NCBI GenBank assembly: GCA_003151335.1
Contig: PLXE01000117.1
Span: 116,325-180,324, forward strand
Direction of reading: 5' to 3'
DNA from: Acidobacteriaceae bacterium
GTDB taxonomy: Bacteria; Acidobacteriota; Terriglobia; Terriglobales; Acidobacteriaceae
Length of the DNA: 64,000 bases
Shown here: one piece after another, positions 16,798-25,275 of the stretch
Layout: each line of letters starts with the position of its first letter
How positions within the stretch are numbered: position 1 is the stretch's first letter
The notes under the pieces: generated by a model
What the model was told of the DNA's origin: nothing
Database searches by the model: none
Seen by the model: the letters and a program-made list of their open reading frames with translations, nothing else
Made by a program: the position numbers and the translations under genes

Positions 16798-18173
16798 TTC
16801 GTCTGTTCAATGCCTATTTTCCCACCCGCACACTGTTGCTCACGGTAACCGAAGTCATCCTGGTTACTTTGGGTTTCGTGCTGGCGGTGGAATTTTGGGC
16901 AGGGACGGCCTCCGACGCCAGTATTTATCTGCTGTACGAAAACGGCTTGGGGCGGATCGGTCTGGTGGTCGCCGTCTTCCTCATCCTGATGTACTACTTC
17001 GATCTCTACGATTCGTTTGTGCTCGCCAACCGGCGAGAGGTGATCACCCGCCTGGTGGGCGTTTTAGGCTGCTCTTTCGTCGCCTTGGCGGTGCTCTACT
17101 ACGTATTTCCCGAGGTCAGCCTGAGGGGCAGTACCCTGTGGATCGGGGTGGGTTTTGTCGGGGTCGCGGTTCCCGCCTGGCGCCGGCTTTTTTTTGTGCT
17201 CAATCGCTCCGCCCGTTTTTCGGAGAGGGCCATCGTTTACGGGGACGGGCCCCTGGCAGAGCCGCTGATGGCGGAGATCGCCCATCGTGCCGAACTAGGC
17301 ATTCGGGTGGTGGGTTTCGTCGGACAGAACACCCCCACGGTGCCCGGCATTCCCCTGTGTGATGGCAACATTGAGGAGTTGGTTCTGGAGCAGAACGCGC
17401 AGCGCGTCCTGGTGACCATGGGGGACCGCCGCGGCAAACTGCAGGTGGAAGCGTTGCTCAAGCTCAAGGCCCGGGGCGTACACATCCAGGATGGACCCGA
17501 GTACTACGAGAGCGTTACCGGCAAGATTCCGTTAGAGTCCCTGCGTCTCAGTTGGCTGCTGTTCTCGCCCGGCTTTCACGTGCGCACCGCCCTGCGCATC
17601 TACAAACGCTTGTTCTCGATCATTCTCGGCTCGCTGGCCATCCTGCTAACCTCGCCGCTGATGCTGCTGGCCGCCATCGCGATTCGTCTTGATTCGCCGG
17701 GCCCGGCGATTTTTCGCCAGCAGCGGGTGGGCGAACACGGACGGCTGTTCACGGTGTACAAATTCCGATCCATGTACGAGGGGTCGGACAAGAAGCAGTT
17801 GAAGCCGGCCGAGCATGGGGATGCGCGCGTCACCGCGGTGGGCAAGTGGCTGCGCCGCACCCGCATCGACGAATTGCCGCAATTGTTCAACATCGTCAAA
17901 GGCGATATGGCATTCGTCGGACCGCGGCCTTTCGTTCCCGAGCAGGAAGATGAGTGCGTGCAAAAGATCCCGTTCTATAAAGAGCGTTGGCTGGTGAAGC
18001 CTGGGGCGACGGGATGGGCGCAGATCAACCGTGGCTATAACGCCACCCTGGAAGACAATCGCGAGAAACTGGCCTACGACCTGTTCTATATCAAGAACGT
18101 TTCCTTTGGACTCGACCTCTATATCATGTTTGCGACCGTCAAGATCCTGCTGCTGGGGAGGGGAGGACGATAG
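16794..18173 (+). CDS. Initiating sugar-phosphate transferase (polyprenyl-P, WbaP/PssY type)
   Basis: 459 residues. Four N-terminal membrane helices and a Rossmann-like region (RAIVYGDGPLAEPLMAEIA) precede a fifth membrane helix and the bacterial sugar-transferase catalytic domain. That domain shows DSPGPAIFRQQRVGEHGRLF, VYKFRSM, RTRIDELPQLFNIVKGDMAFVGPRP and KPGATGWAQINRGY. It transfers a sugar-1-phosphate from a nucleotide sugar to undecaprenyl phosphate at the inner membrane, starting each EPS repeat unit. The layout matches the XrtA-associated subfamily. The sugar cannot be read from the sequence. Confidence 0.92.
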   Translation: MIRLFNAYFPTRTLLLTVTEVILVTLGFVLAVEFWAGTASDASIYLLYENGLGRIGLVVAVFLILMYYFDLYDSFVLANRREVITRLVGVLGCSFVALAVLYYVFPEVSLRGSTLWIGVGFVGVAVPAWRRLFFVLNRSARFSERAIVYGDGPLAEPLMAEIAHRAELGIRVVGFVGQNTPTVPGIPLCDGNIEELVLEQNAQRVLVTMGDRRGKLQVEALLKLKARGVHIQDGPEYYESVTGKIPLESLRLSWLLFSPGFHVRTALRIYKRLFSIILGSLAILLTSPLMLLAAIAIRLDSPGPAIFRQQRVGEHGRLFTVYKFRSMYEGSDKKQLKPAEHGDARVTAVGKWLRRTRIDELPQLFNIVKGDMAFVGPRPFVPEQEDECVQKIPFYKERWLVKPGATGWAQINRGYNATLEDNREKLAYDLFYIKNVSFGLDLYIMFATVKILLLGRGGR

Positions 18174-18328
18174 TCTCCTCCACGGCGCCAGCCGGCCTCT
18201 GCGCGGGTGCGATATCCTTCAGGAACGGCTAAGCGTACCGACTAAGAACGACCGCGGATGCGCACCAGCGCGGATTTGTGCTACTCAATCTGGGCTGCGG
18301 TGTGCGAATTTAAGGAGAGGGTTCTTTT

Positions 18329-19339
18329 ATGAAGAAGGCCTTAATCACCGGCATTTCCGGCCAGGACGGCAGCTACCTTGCCGAATACCTACTGGAACTC
18401 GGATACAGCGTTTATGGCATGGTGCGCCGGGAGACGGCAACCATGCGCTGGCTCAGCCCCATCCAGGACAAGATTGAGGTCCTCTATGGCGACATGCGCG
18501 ACGCGGCCTCCCTGGAAGTCGCCTTTGCCAAGGCCTCGCCCGACGAAGTTTATAACCTTGCGGGCCAGGTTTTCGTCCCTACCAGCTGGCAAATTCCTGC
18601 CGAGACCTTCGACATCAATGTTGGCGGCCTGACGCGCCTGCTGAACATCATCGAGCGCCAGAAGCCGGATACGCGCATCTATCAGGCTTCCAGCTCAGAG
18701 ATGTACGGCAATCAAAACGGCCTGCGCAATGAACAAACTGGGCTGGCGCCCACCTCGCCGTATGGAGTTTCGAAGACCGCCGCTCACCGTTTATGCGGTG
18801 TTTATCGCGAGCGCGGAATTTTCGCGGTCGGCGGCATTCTGTTTAATCATGAGTCCCCGCGCCGCGGCCCGGAGATGGTGACTCGCAAGATCACGCTGGC
18901 GGCGGCCGATTGGGCGCAGGGCAAGAAGGGCAAGCTGAAGCTGGGCAACATGCAGGCGCGGCGCGACTGGGGATTTGCCGGCGATTACGTCCGCGCCATG
19001 CACGCCATGCTGCAGCAGGAGAAGCCCAACGATTACGTCATCGCCACCGGCGAATCGCACAGCGTTTACGAATTTGTGGTGGAAGTGCTGCAATGCCTGG
19101 ATTTGGTGCCTTCCGGCCGCAACCTTGCCGAAGTGGTGAATGAATTCGTCGAAGTGGATCCCAAGCTGTTTCGCACCGGCGAGATTCATGACCTGCGGGG
19201 CGACTCCAGCTTGGCCCGGCGCTCCTTGAACTGGAATCCCGACGTGGATTTCAAAGGCCTGGTGCGCATGATGGTCGAGTCGGATGCCTTGGGACGGGAG
19301 CAAGACCACGTCGCCAAATCGCAGTTCCTTCGCAGTTGA
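18329..19339 (+). CDS. gmd: GDP-mannose 4,6-dehydratase
   Basis: 336 residues with a strong AAGGAGAGGG RBS. The NAD(P)-binding motif is GISGQDGSYLAE (8-19); the catalytic set is visible in QASSSEMYG (S122/S123, E124) and YGVSK (Y145, K149). Family-specific LFNHESPRRGPEMVTRKI and RRDWGFAGDYV confirm substrate class. It converts GDP-mannose to GDP-4-keto-6-deoxy-mannose, precursor of GDP-fucose, GDP-rhamnose and others. No obvious GDP-fucose synthase is next to it; the reductase at 47977 or one outside the window could finish the pathway. It is separated from the assembly operon by 155 bp without a recognisable terminator. Confidence 0.92.
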   Translation: MKKALITGISGQDGSYLAEYLLELGYSVYGMVRRETATMRWLSPIQDKIEVLYGDMRDAASLEVAFAKASPDEVYNLAGQVFVPTSWQIPAETFDINVGGLTRLLNIIERQKPDTRIYQASSSEMYGNQNGLRNEQTGLAPTSPYGVSKTAAHRLCGVYRERGIFAVGGILFNHESPRRGPEMVTRKITLAAADWAQGKKGKLKLGNMQARRDWGFAGDYVRAMHAMLQQEKPNDYVIATGESHSVYEFVVEVLQCLDLVPSGRNLAEVVNEFVEVDPKLFRTGEIHDLRGDSSLARRSLNWNPDVDFKGLVRMMVESDALGREQDHVAKSQFLRS

Positions 19340-19467
19340 GAAATCGCCCGGTTTCATCTCGATGAACGATAAACCGGCGGAGCAAAGTCCCGGCCAGCGC
19401 ATACTAAACTATGCATAGAATGTCCTAAACTGTGGTCGCAGAAGCAGGGAACAGCCCGAAGAGGAAT

Positions 19468-20352
19468 ATGCTTCGTTTACTATTCAGCTGGGCATGGAAA
19501 TGCGCCGCAGCGCTACTGCTGTTGTTGTCGCTAGCCATACTCAACAACAACTACTCACTACACCGGATGCCTAGCGGCGAGTTTCGCGCGCGACTGGACC
19601 GTTCTGTGGAAGCTTCTACGAACTGGATGGCTGCACACCCCGAAATCCTCGGTAACCCTGCCTTGATGTTCATGGTCGCAGACATGGAGAAGATGTCAGG
19701 TGATCCGCGTCTGCGCCAGATGGTGGACCAATACCGCCCCAGCAAATACGTAACTGACCCGCTCGGACCATTGGGCGTGTTTGGCCCCGTTTGGGCGCGC
19801 ATGGTTGATCCACAGGCTCCGGTTCCAATGATCGACATGACCCGGGCACCGGATCAGGATCTCTATGAAATGCTCTGGGACGCCTACGCCGTTGCCCCTG
19901 ACAGGGTGGCGATCAGTTACGTTCAACGCGCACACATGTTCTCTCCGACGAAATATTACTGGGGTAGAAGACATCATCAACTCCTCGCGTTAGTTATGTA
20001 CCGCTACTACAACGGAGGTTCCGAGGAGCTGAATAGCACGATCAATCACTTGGCTGAGAAGATCGCAAGAGATGCGCATTTTGATTTCCGGGTAAGCGAC
20101 TCTTATGTGCAGAGAAGCGCGTTCATTCTTGGTGCGGATCGACCTGACCTCATCCGGGCGCGCTGGATAGAACGCGTCTTAGACTACCAGCGCCTGGACG
20201 GTTCGTGGGCATATTGCTGGTACGGCTGGTGTCGCGGAGTTTTCGAGTTCAGACTTGGGGATATTCCAGATCACGCTACTGTGCAGGCAGCCTGGGCCCT
20301 GTACCAGCTGAAGTATCGGTACTCGCAATGGATCGAGCAGCGCTACCAGTAG
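19468..20352 (+). CDS. Membrane-anchored protein of unknown function, possible alpha/alpha-toroid fold
   Basis: 294 residues from an ATG with AGAGGA close upstream; a GTG at 19432 in the same frame has no RBS. One N-terminal membrane helix (AALLLLLSLAILN) then a soluble, presumably periplasmic, helical domain. Segments such as RRHHQLLALVMYRYYNGG, RVLDYQRLDGSWAYCWYG and DHATVQAAWALYQLKYRY have the spacing of helical pairs in alpha/alpha toroids of polysaccharide-processing enzymes or terpenoid-cyclase-like proteins. I recognise no catalytic signature. Placed directly before a GT-C gene with a shared-element promoter, it is probably an EPS-locus accessory. Confidence 0.6.
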   Translation: MLRLLFSWAWKCAAALLLLLSLAILNNNYSLHRMPSGEFRARLDRSVEASTNWMAAHPEILGNPALMFMVADMEKMSGDPRLRQMVDQYRPSKYVTDPLGPLGVFGPVWARMVDPQAPVPMIDMTRAPDQDLYEMLWDAYAVAPDRVAISYVQRAHMFSPTKYYWGRRHHQLLALVMYRYYNGGSEELNSTINHLAEKIARDAHFDFRVSDSYVQRSAFILGADRPDLIRARWIERVLDYQRLDGSWAYCWYGWCRGVFEFRLGDIPDHATVQAAWALYQLKYRYSQWIEQRYQ

Positions 20353-20360
20353 TGATTAAC

Positions 20361-20445
20361 GCCTGGGAAAGAAAAAAATCGTGCACTGGATTCCCTCAAG
20401 GGCAATATAGTATAGGCGTTGGCAATTAAAACGGAGATTCCAGAT
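20361..20445 (+). repeat. EPS-locus 80-bp element, copy A (upstream of 20448)
   Basis: One of three related noncoding elements. Shared blocks in order: GAAAGAAA, TCGTGC, TTCCCTC, ATATAGT, GTTGGCA, TTAAAACGGAGAT. Copy A is the most diverged from copies B and C but keeps block order and spacing with a one-base offset. It ends in ACGGAG, which can serve as RBS for the ATG at 20448. TATAGT could be a -10 box; no consensus -35 is present, so an activator-dependent promoter or structured leader is likely. Confidence 0.55.
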
Positions 20446-20447
20446 CA

Positions 20448-21848
20448 ATGAACTATTGGAAGATCTCGGTTAAGGGAAGTACGCGCCCAACAACGACGCT
20501 TAAAGCTCAAGCCGAAGGGGTGGACCACCCGCCCGAAACTATGCAAGTTGAGAAAAAGGCCAGACCACTCCTTGAATATCCCGCCCTTCTCTACGGACTG
20601 ATCGGTATCGTTGGATTACTGGTTCTGCTCGTTTTCGCGATGAAGAGCGGCCTGGATACGCCTTTTGCCAGCAGCGACGCCAGGCAATATGCGGCAATCG
20701 GAGCGAGTATTGCGCACGGCAGCGGCTACAGAGATCCCGTCGGCTTCTGGCCGACGGAGCCCGCTTACGATCGCATGCCAGTCTTCCCTCTCATTTTGTC
20801 ACTTGGTATGGGGATAGCTCCGAACGCGCTTGACGAGGTTGTTTTACGCCTGACGAACGTGGTTTGCCTGGCGCTCGCGGGTGTCGCCATTGGCGCGCTC
20901 TGCCGGAGGCTTGGGGTTCGCCCCGTCCTCTGCCTTGTCGGCGGTCTCTATGTTTCGTTGTCGCCTATTCTCATTCATCTGGCGCTTGAAGGCTTATCGG
21001 AGATATCGTTCATTCTGATTGTCAGCGCTGGACTGGCCTTCGCTTTTTCAGGTCCCCGCTATCTCTACCTGGCGGCGGTCCTGCTTGGCCTTGGGCCTTT
21101 GGTTCGCACAAATTTTATCCTCGTTCCCCTGGTCTTTGCCGCTCTGGCCTTGCTTTATCCCTCTGCTCGGCGGGCATTGATACCACGTGCGACGGTGAAG
21201 CGCGCGGCACTTGCTCTCTGCCTGACGCTGTTACCGGCTGCTATCTGGGTAACTCGCAATTACGCCTTAACCGGCCGTTTTCCTCTGCTGAGTTCAATCG
21301 GCGGAGAAACCTTCTATGGAGCCAATAACGAACGAGCCGCGAGCGATCTAAACTTCTGGGGCGGCTGGGTTTTTCCAGACGCCATTCCGGGGGAGACGCC
21401 CAAGGCCGTTCTGGCGAAGCGTCTCCCCAGTGATCTTGCACTCAGCGACTACTACTACAGTCGCGGTATGGCGTGGACAAGAAATAATGTGGCCAGGTTG
21501 CCGCGGCTGGTTCTGGGAAAAATCGTGCGCGGGTTTGTCCCGATTCCGTGGGCCAATTCGCCGTCACCGCAGGAGTACATGGCGTTTTGCTCCCGGCTGG
21601 TTCTGCAAGTGCTCTTCCTGATCACGATACCTTTTTGGTGGCCTGGGATGAATCGGCAATATCTGCTTTTCTTGGCCGCGTTGGGCATTTCTCATCTCAT
21701 CACGACGGTGCTGTTTTTCGGACTGGTGCGATATACTTTTTGCTTCCTCGAAGTGTTCACCGTACCGTGCGTCGGGTTTGGGATTGATCGTTGGCTGGAC
21801 CGTCGCCGCCGGGCGAAAGCCAGCTTCGCCGTTGTTCTGACCTCGTGA
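20448..21848 (+). CDS. GT-C-type membrane glycosyltransferase (GT39-like)
   Basis: 466 residues with ~11 membrane helices. After the first helix comes a periplasmic loop with SSDARQYAAIGASIAHGSGYRDP, which carries the acidic motif typical of GT-C/PMT-like enzymes. Further periplasmic loops (RNYALTGRFPLLSSIGG) and a dense helix array follow. Such enzymes use polyprenyl-linked sugars on the periplasmic side. It could modify the EPS or a lipid-linked unit; the acceptor is unknown. The ~50-residue N-terminal cytoplasmic extension is Pro/Thr-rich. Confidence 0.75.
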   Translation: MNYWKISVKGSTRPTTTLKAQAEGVDHPPETMQVEKKARPLLEYPALLYGLIGIVGLLVLLVFAMKSGLDTPFASSDARQYAAIGASIAHGSGYRDPVGFWPTEPAYDRMPVFPLILSLGMGIAPNALDEVVLRLTNVVCLALAGVAIGALCRRLGVRPVLCLVGGLYVSLSPILIHLALEGLSEISFILIVSAGLAFAFSGPRYLYLAAVLLGLGPLVRTNFILVPLVFAALALLYPSARRALIPRATVKRAALALCLTLLPAAIWVTRNYALTGRFPLLSSIGGETFYGANNERAASDLNFWGGWVFPDAIPGETPKAVLAKRLPSDLALSDYYYSRGMAWTRNNVARLPRLVLGKIVRGFVPIPWANSPSPQEYMAFCSRLVLQVLFLITIPFWWPGMNRQYLLFLAALGISHLITTVLFFGLVRYTFCFLEVFTVPCVGFGIDRWLDRRRRAKASFAVVLTS

Positions 21849-22227
21849 ATTCTTCGAGGGATTTTCCGGCCGGCTTACGCAACGCTCCCACATTTCTGAA
21901 AGGGACCGAGCACACTAATCCCCTGCGTCCAGTCAAAGAAAGAATAGTGCGTTCGACTCCCTCGCAGAGTATATAGTGTGGGGTATTGGGAGCTAAAACG
22001 GAAATCTGGTTAGAGCGTCTCGGTTGGACTCGCTCTCCACATTTGGCTCGCGACAGTGAAAACCTGCTATTGGGTAGAGTTGGACGGTAAGCGGGTCCGC
22101 GAATGAAGATCTAATCTGAGAGGGCGTTTTCATGGTTCTCCCTGCCGGCGGAGAGCCCGCAAGGTTCTGCTGACTCGTCGCAGTCCTTGCTCATTCATTT
22201 CTGACTGCACCGCAATGGAGTCTGAAT
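21849..22227. other. 379-bp intergenic region containing element copy B
   Basis: Besides the repeated element at 21927-22010, the ~215 bp between it and the TTG start at 22228 contains no convincing frame. It would form a long untranslated leader if transcription begins in the element. Confidence 0.5.
21927..22010 (+). repeat. EPS-locus 80-bp element, copy B (upstream of 22228)
   Basis: Contains CAAAGAAAGAATAGTGCG, TCGACTCCCTCG, TATATAGTGTGGGG and TTGGGAGCTAAAACGGAAAT. By eye it matches copy C at 42750-42830 (minus strand) at about 80% over ~78 bp with one gap. Copies A and C sit directly before start codons, whereas here the next start is ~215 bp away. Confidence 0.65.
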
Positions 22228-23409
22228 TTGATACCCGTACTCATACTTTGGTTCACTGCGATGATTGGCCTCTACATCGTCGCCGTGTACCCGATCCTGC
22301 TCAGATGCTGGCGGCGTGCGGCTCCGCCAGTGAAAAAAGATGGGGAATTCCGTCCCACCGTTTCGGTCCTACTGGCGGTCTGTAACGGCGAAGATTTCAT
22401 CCAAGAAAAACTGGAATCGCTGTTCGCACTGAAGTATCCGGCAAATTTGCTGGACGTCGTGGTGGTCTCAGACGGATCAACCGACACCACCGATGAAATC
22501 GTGGCAGGGTTTGGCGATCGCCGGGTTCGCCTGGTAAAGGTACCGCACGGTGGCAAAGCGGCGGCCCTCAACGCCGGAATGATTCACGCCTCGGGCGAGG
22601 TCGTCTTTTTTACGGATGTTCGCCAGACGCTGGATCCCGATGCTCTTTCCAATCTGGTGGCCAATTTCGCGGATCCGTCGGTCGGAGCCGTTACCGGTGC
22701 GCCGCGTTTTCTCCATGCCAATCGCGTGGGGGAACAGGCGGACATGGATTTGTACTGGCGCTACGAACTGTGGACCAGACAGCGGCATTCGCAAATCGAT
22801 TCCGTTCTGGCCACCACAGGGTGGATCTATGCGCTTCGCCGCACCTTGGCCGAGCCTGTCCCTCCGGACACGCTTACCGATGACCTAATCATACCGCTGC
22901 GGGTTCTCTTGCGGGGCTACCGGGTGATCTTTGACCCGGCAGCGATGGCTTTTGATTATGCAGAAATCCAGGGCGGAGAATTCCGCCGCAAGCTAAGGAC
23001 GCTGGCTGGTCTCTGGCAAGTGTGCGTCCGTGTGCCCAAGTTGTTCACCCGTGCCAATCGAATGCGATTTCATTTCGTGTCCAACAAGGTTGCGCGTCTG
23101 GTGCTCCCCTGGGCAATCCTGTGCTTTTCTGCGGCTACATTGGCGATCCCGGCAGGCCCGTTCCGTCTGGTTCTTCTGCTTGCCGAACTGACCGTGCTCG
23201 CCTTGGCCCTGCTCGACGGATTTCTACCCCGGCACTCTCTCCTCCGCCGCATATCCTCTCCGGCGCGAAGTTTTCTCATTGTGAATGCAGCATCGCTCTT
23301 GTCTGTAATGGTGTTTTTTGTTCGGCCAGAGACGTTGTGGCGGCCGACGCGGGTAAAAGTCGGCACTTCCCAACGGCTCCTCAACAAGCAGGCGGAACGC
23401 GGGTCGTAA
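22228..23409 (+). CDS. Glycosyltransferase family 2, membrane-anchored
   Basis: 393 residues. The start is TTG at 22228 with GGAG 7 nt upstream. One N-terminal membrane helix, then the GT2 core: PTVSVLLAVCNGEDFIQEKLESL, VVVVSDGSTDTTDEI (nucleotide-binding SDGSTD), KAAALNAGMIHASGEVVFFTDV (DxD-like aspartate), and a late TDDLIIPLRVLLRGY, with Q(V)W-like GLWQVCVRV. At least two C-terminal hydrophobic segments close the protein, as in processive or membrane-embedded GT2 enzymes. It should add a sugar from a nucleotide donor on the cytoplasmic face. Confidence 0.88.
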   Translation: MIPVLILWFTAMIGLYIVAVYPILLRCWRRAAPPVKKDGEFRPTVSVLLAVCNGEDFIQEKLESLFALKYPANLLDVVVVSDGSTDTTDEIVAGFGDRRVRLVKVPHGGKAAALNAGMIHASGEVVFFTDVRQTLDPDALSNLVANFADPSVGAVTGAPRFLHANRVGEQADMDLYWRYELWTRQRHSQIDSVLATTGWIYALRRTLAEPVPPDTLTDDLIIPLRVLLRGYRVIFDPAAMAFDYAEIQGGEFRRKLRTLAGLWQVCVRVPKLFTRANRMRFHFVSNKVARLVLPWAILCFSAATLAIPAGPFRLVLLLAELTVLALALLDGFLPRHSLLRRISSPARSFLIVNAASLLSVMVFFVRPETLWRPTRVKVGTSQRLLNKQAERGS

Positions 23410-23502
23410 GCCCCTGGGTGCCGTGCAAGCGTGGTCTGCACGCGGACTGTGGCTCGGCTGGAGGACCTGCGCCCGCTGCGCGACTCGATTGTCCTCCGAA
23501 TG

Positions 23503-24264
23503 TCAGCTAACCAACATCCTATGGCGATCGGTGGGTTTGCGGATCCGCACTATGCCGCCCTCGACCGTGCCCACTGAGCGGAAGAACTCCAGAGTCTTAT
23601 CTTCATACCATTGACGAGGGCCATAGCGATCGGGATTGGCGTTGAGCTCCAGGTGCAGGGTCCCGCCATCCCGCAGATGGGACAAAGCGTCGGTCACGAA
23701 GAACTGCCACTCCGCGACGCCCCACTCATCCGGTTGACAATGGCGGTTGAAGCAAATCCAAAAGGCAGTAATGAGATCGAGGTCGCCTAGGGGAAGATCC
23801 ATCGGGACGTAGCGCTCTATGAGTAGTGGTGAAACCAGAGCATCACAACCGAGCGCGCCCAGCAATTCGCTGTAGACGCGCTTCTCCACATCGCTGAGGA
23901 TGCTGGGCGGGGCGTCAATTCCATAACACTGATGGCCGCACGCCCGGGCAGCAGCCAGAAAATATCCCGGACCGCAGCCAATATCCAGCACTCGCAGGGG
24001 GAGAGCCTTGTGCAGGGACAGCCTTCCGATACGCGCTACATTGAAAGGCATCCAGAAAGTATAATCGGTATATTTAGCAGCGCAGGTGGGGTCGCGCCTC
24101 AGCACATCCTCCATTTCGCGTCCCAACCTGTGGATACGCTTCAAGTCAGTGTTGGCACTGACCCGTGCCGCCAGAGCGCCCAACTTGAGCGAACGATACT
24201 GGTAGATGCGGGCCCAGATTCGGGCAATCTCAAAAGTACGCTTGAGAGATAACGATGATGTCAT
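23503..24264 (-). CDS. SAM-dependent methyltransferase (class I)
   Basis: 253 residues. Motif I LRVLDIGCGPGYFLAAARACG binds SAM, and DLDLITAFWICFNRH and LRDGGTLHLELNANPDRYGP are in the right places for motifs II and III. The ~85-residue N-terminus is helical and unlike small-molecule methyltransferases I can name. It is transcribed opposite to its neighbours, inside the EPS locus, so the acceptor may be a sugar hydroxyl of the polymer or its lipid-linked unit (inference). Confidence 0.8.
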   Translation of the reverse strand: MTSSLSLKRTFEIARIWARIYQYRSLKLGALAARVSANTDLKRIHRLGREMEDVLRRDPTCAAKYTDYTFWMPFNVARIGRLSLHKALPLRVLDIGCGPGYFLAAARACGHQCYGIDAPPSILSDVEKRVYSELLGALGCDALVSPLLIERYVPMDLPLGDLDLITAFWICFNRHCQPDEWGVAEWQFFVTDALSHLRDGGTLHLELNANPDRYGPRQWYEDKTLEFFRSVGTVEGGIVRIRKPTDRHRMLVS

Positions 24265-24386
24265 AGGACTTCAGAAGTCTAGGGGCGAAAGCAGACATTA
24301 CGACTTTCAAGCTTAATCCAAGCCTGACAAGTATCATATCAATTCCGCATATTCAGGAGATTCCGGAGAAGAAACCAAATCTGCCG

Positions 24387-24980
24387 ATGAGCCCCAAACG
24401 CCTGGTGGTACTGACAATCGTTACCGTGATGGCCGTTTGGCTGCTGTCGCATGCCGTGTCCTTCCTCGTGCTGAATGATCCGCAGCCCGCAGACGTCATA
24501 CTGGTTCTGGCCGGCGGCACCGATTCGCGTTACGGACATGCGGTGGCGTTACAGAAAGAGGGATTTGCGCAAAGAATCATCTTGGATGCGGATGCTAGTC
24601 GAGACCGGTTTGGGAAGTCTGATGCGGATCTGGCGGCTGACTTTCTGCGCAACAACGGGCCGCTGGGTTGGGAGGTCTGCCCAATTCGCGCAGATTCGAC
24701 GTTTGGTGAGGCTGTCGATGTTAAGAGATGCCTGGAGCGTCAACAGGTGAATTCTGTGTTAATTGTCACCTCCGACTTTCATACGCGCAGAGCGCTCTCG
24801 ATTTTTCGCAAGAGACTGCCGCAATATGAGTGGTCGGTGGCCGCTGATTCTGCCCCGTACCATAATTCTGAACAATGGTGGAGACACCGCCGTTGGGCCA
24901 AATCTGCCCTCGACGAATGGGAAAAGTATCTGTGGTGGAAGCTCGTGGATCAGTGGAGCTCAAACGTTGTGTTGAGCTGA
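24387..24980 (+). CDS. YdcF/DUF218-family membrane-anchored protein (copy 2)
   Basis: 197 residues: one membrane helix (VVLTIVTVMAVWLLSHAVSFLVL), then ADVILVLAGGTDSRYGHAVAL, RIILDADASRDRFG, and VLIVTSDFHTRRALSIFRKR, the DUF218 signature. It parallels the protein at 6166-6753 throughout, including the Trp-rich C-terminus (QWWRHRRWAKSALDEWEKYL...). Presence of two copies in one EPS region suggests an envelope role linked to polymer metabolism, but the reaction is unknown. Confidence 0.75.
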   Translation: MSPKRLVVLTIVTVMAVWLLSHAVSFLVLNDPQPADVILVLAGGTDSRYGHAVALQKEGFAQRIILDADASRDRFGKSDADLAADFLRNNGPLGWEVCPIRADSTFGEAVDVKRCLERQQVNSVLIVTSDFHTRRALSIFRKRLPQYEWSVAADSAPYHNSEQWWRHRRWAKSALDEWEKYLWWKLVDQWSSNVVLS

Positions 24981-25119
24981 GCGAAAGCCACCCGAGCATC
25001 GCGCTACGCCGCATCGGACACCCGATCCCAGCGCCGTCGGAGAGCCTCAATTGCCAGGGCCGCCCGGCCTGAGTGTCTTAGCGCGTGAGGACCTTCCGCA
25101 GTCCGTTTTGAAGCCCGGA

Positions 25120-25272
25120 TCACACAAAAGCGCGACTGAGAAGCACCAAGAGAATTAACAGGACAATTCCGCTGCCGAACGTGTACCAGATCAGCTTCCG
25201 TTCGATCGGAAGCAGCGGCTCGTATTCGCCTTCCATCTTGCGCAATTCATCAGCCAAGCGAGGTTCATTCAC
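25120..25272 (-). CDS. 50-aa membrane protein encoded directly after the YeiH-like gene
   Basis: A short frame reading MNEPRLADELRKMEGEYEPL..., with one hydrophobic helix near its end (GSGIVLLILLVLLSRAF). It starts with GTG only 3 bp after the transporter stop codon, with GGGGTGAG overlapping that stop as RBS, so translation is coupled. The charged N-terminal half and single C-terminal helix are typical of small accessory subunits of transporters. No homologue is recognised. Confidence 0.55.
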   Translation of the reverse strand: MNEPRLADELRKMEGEYEPLLPIERKLIWYTFGSGIVLLILLVLLSRAFV

Positions 25273-25275
25273 ATC

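Noticed and set aside
18290..18310. GG-N10-GC match (TGGGCTGCGGTGTGC) before gmd, considered as a sigma-54 promoter
   Set aside because: The flanking -24 and -12 bases do not match TGGC/TTGC, and such minimal matches occur by chance in GC-rich DNA.
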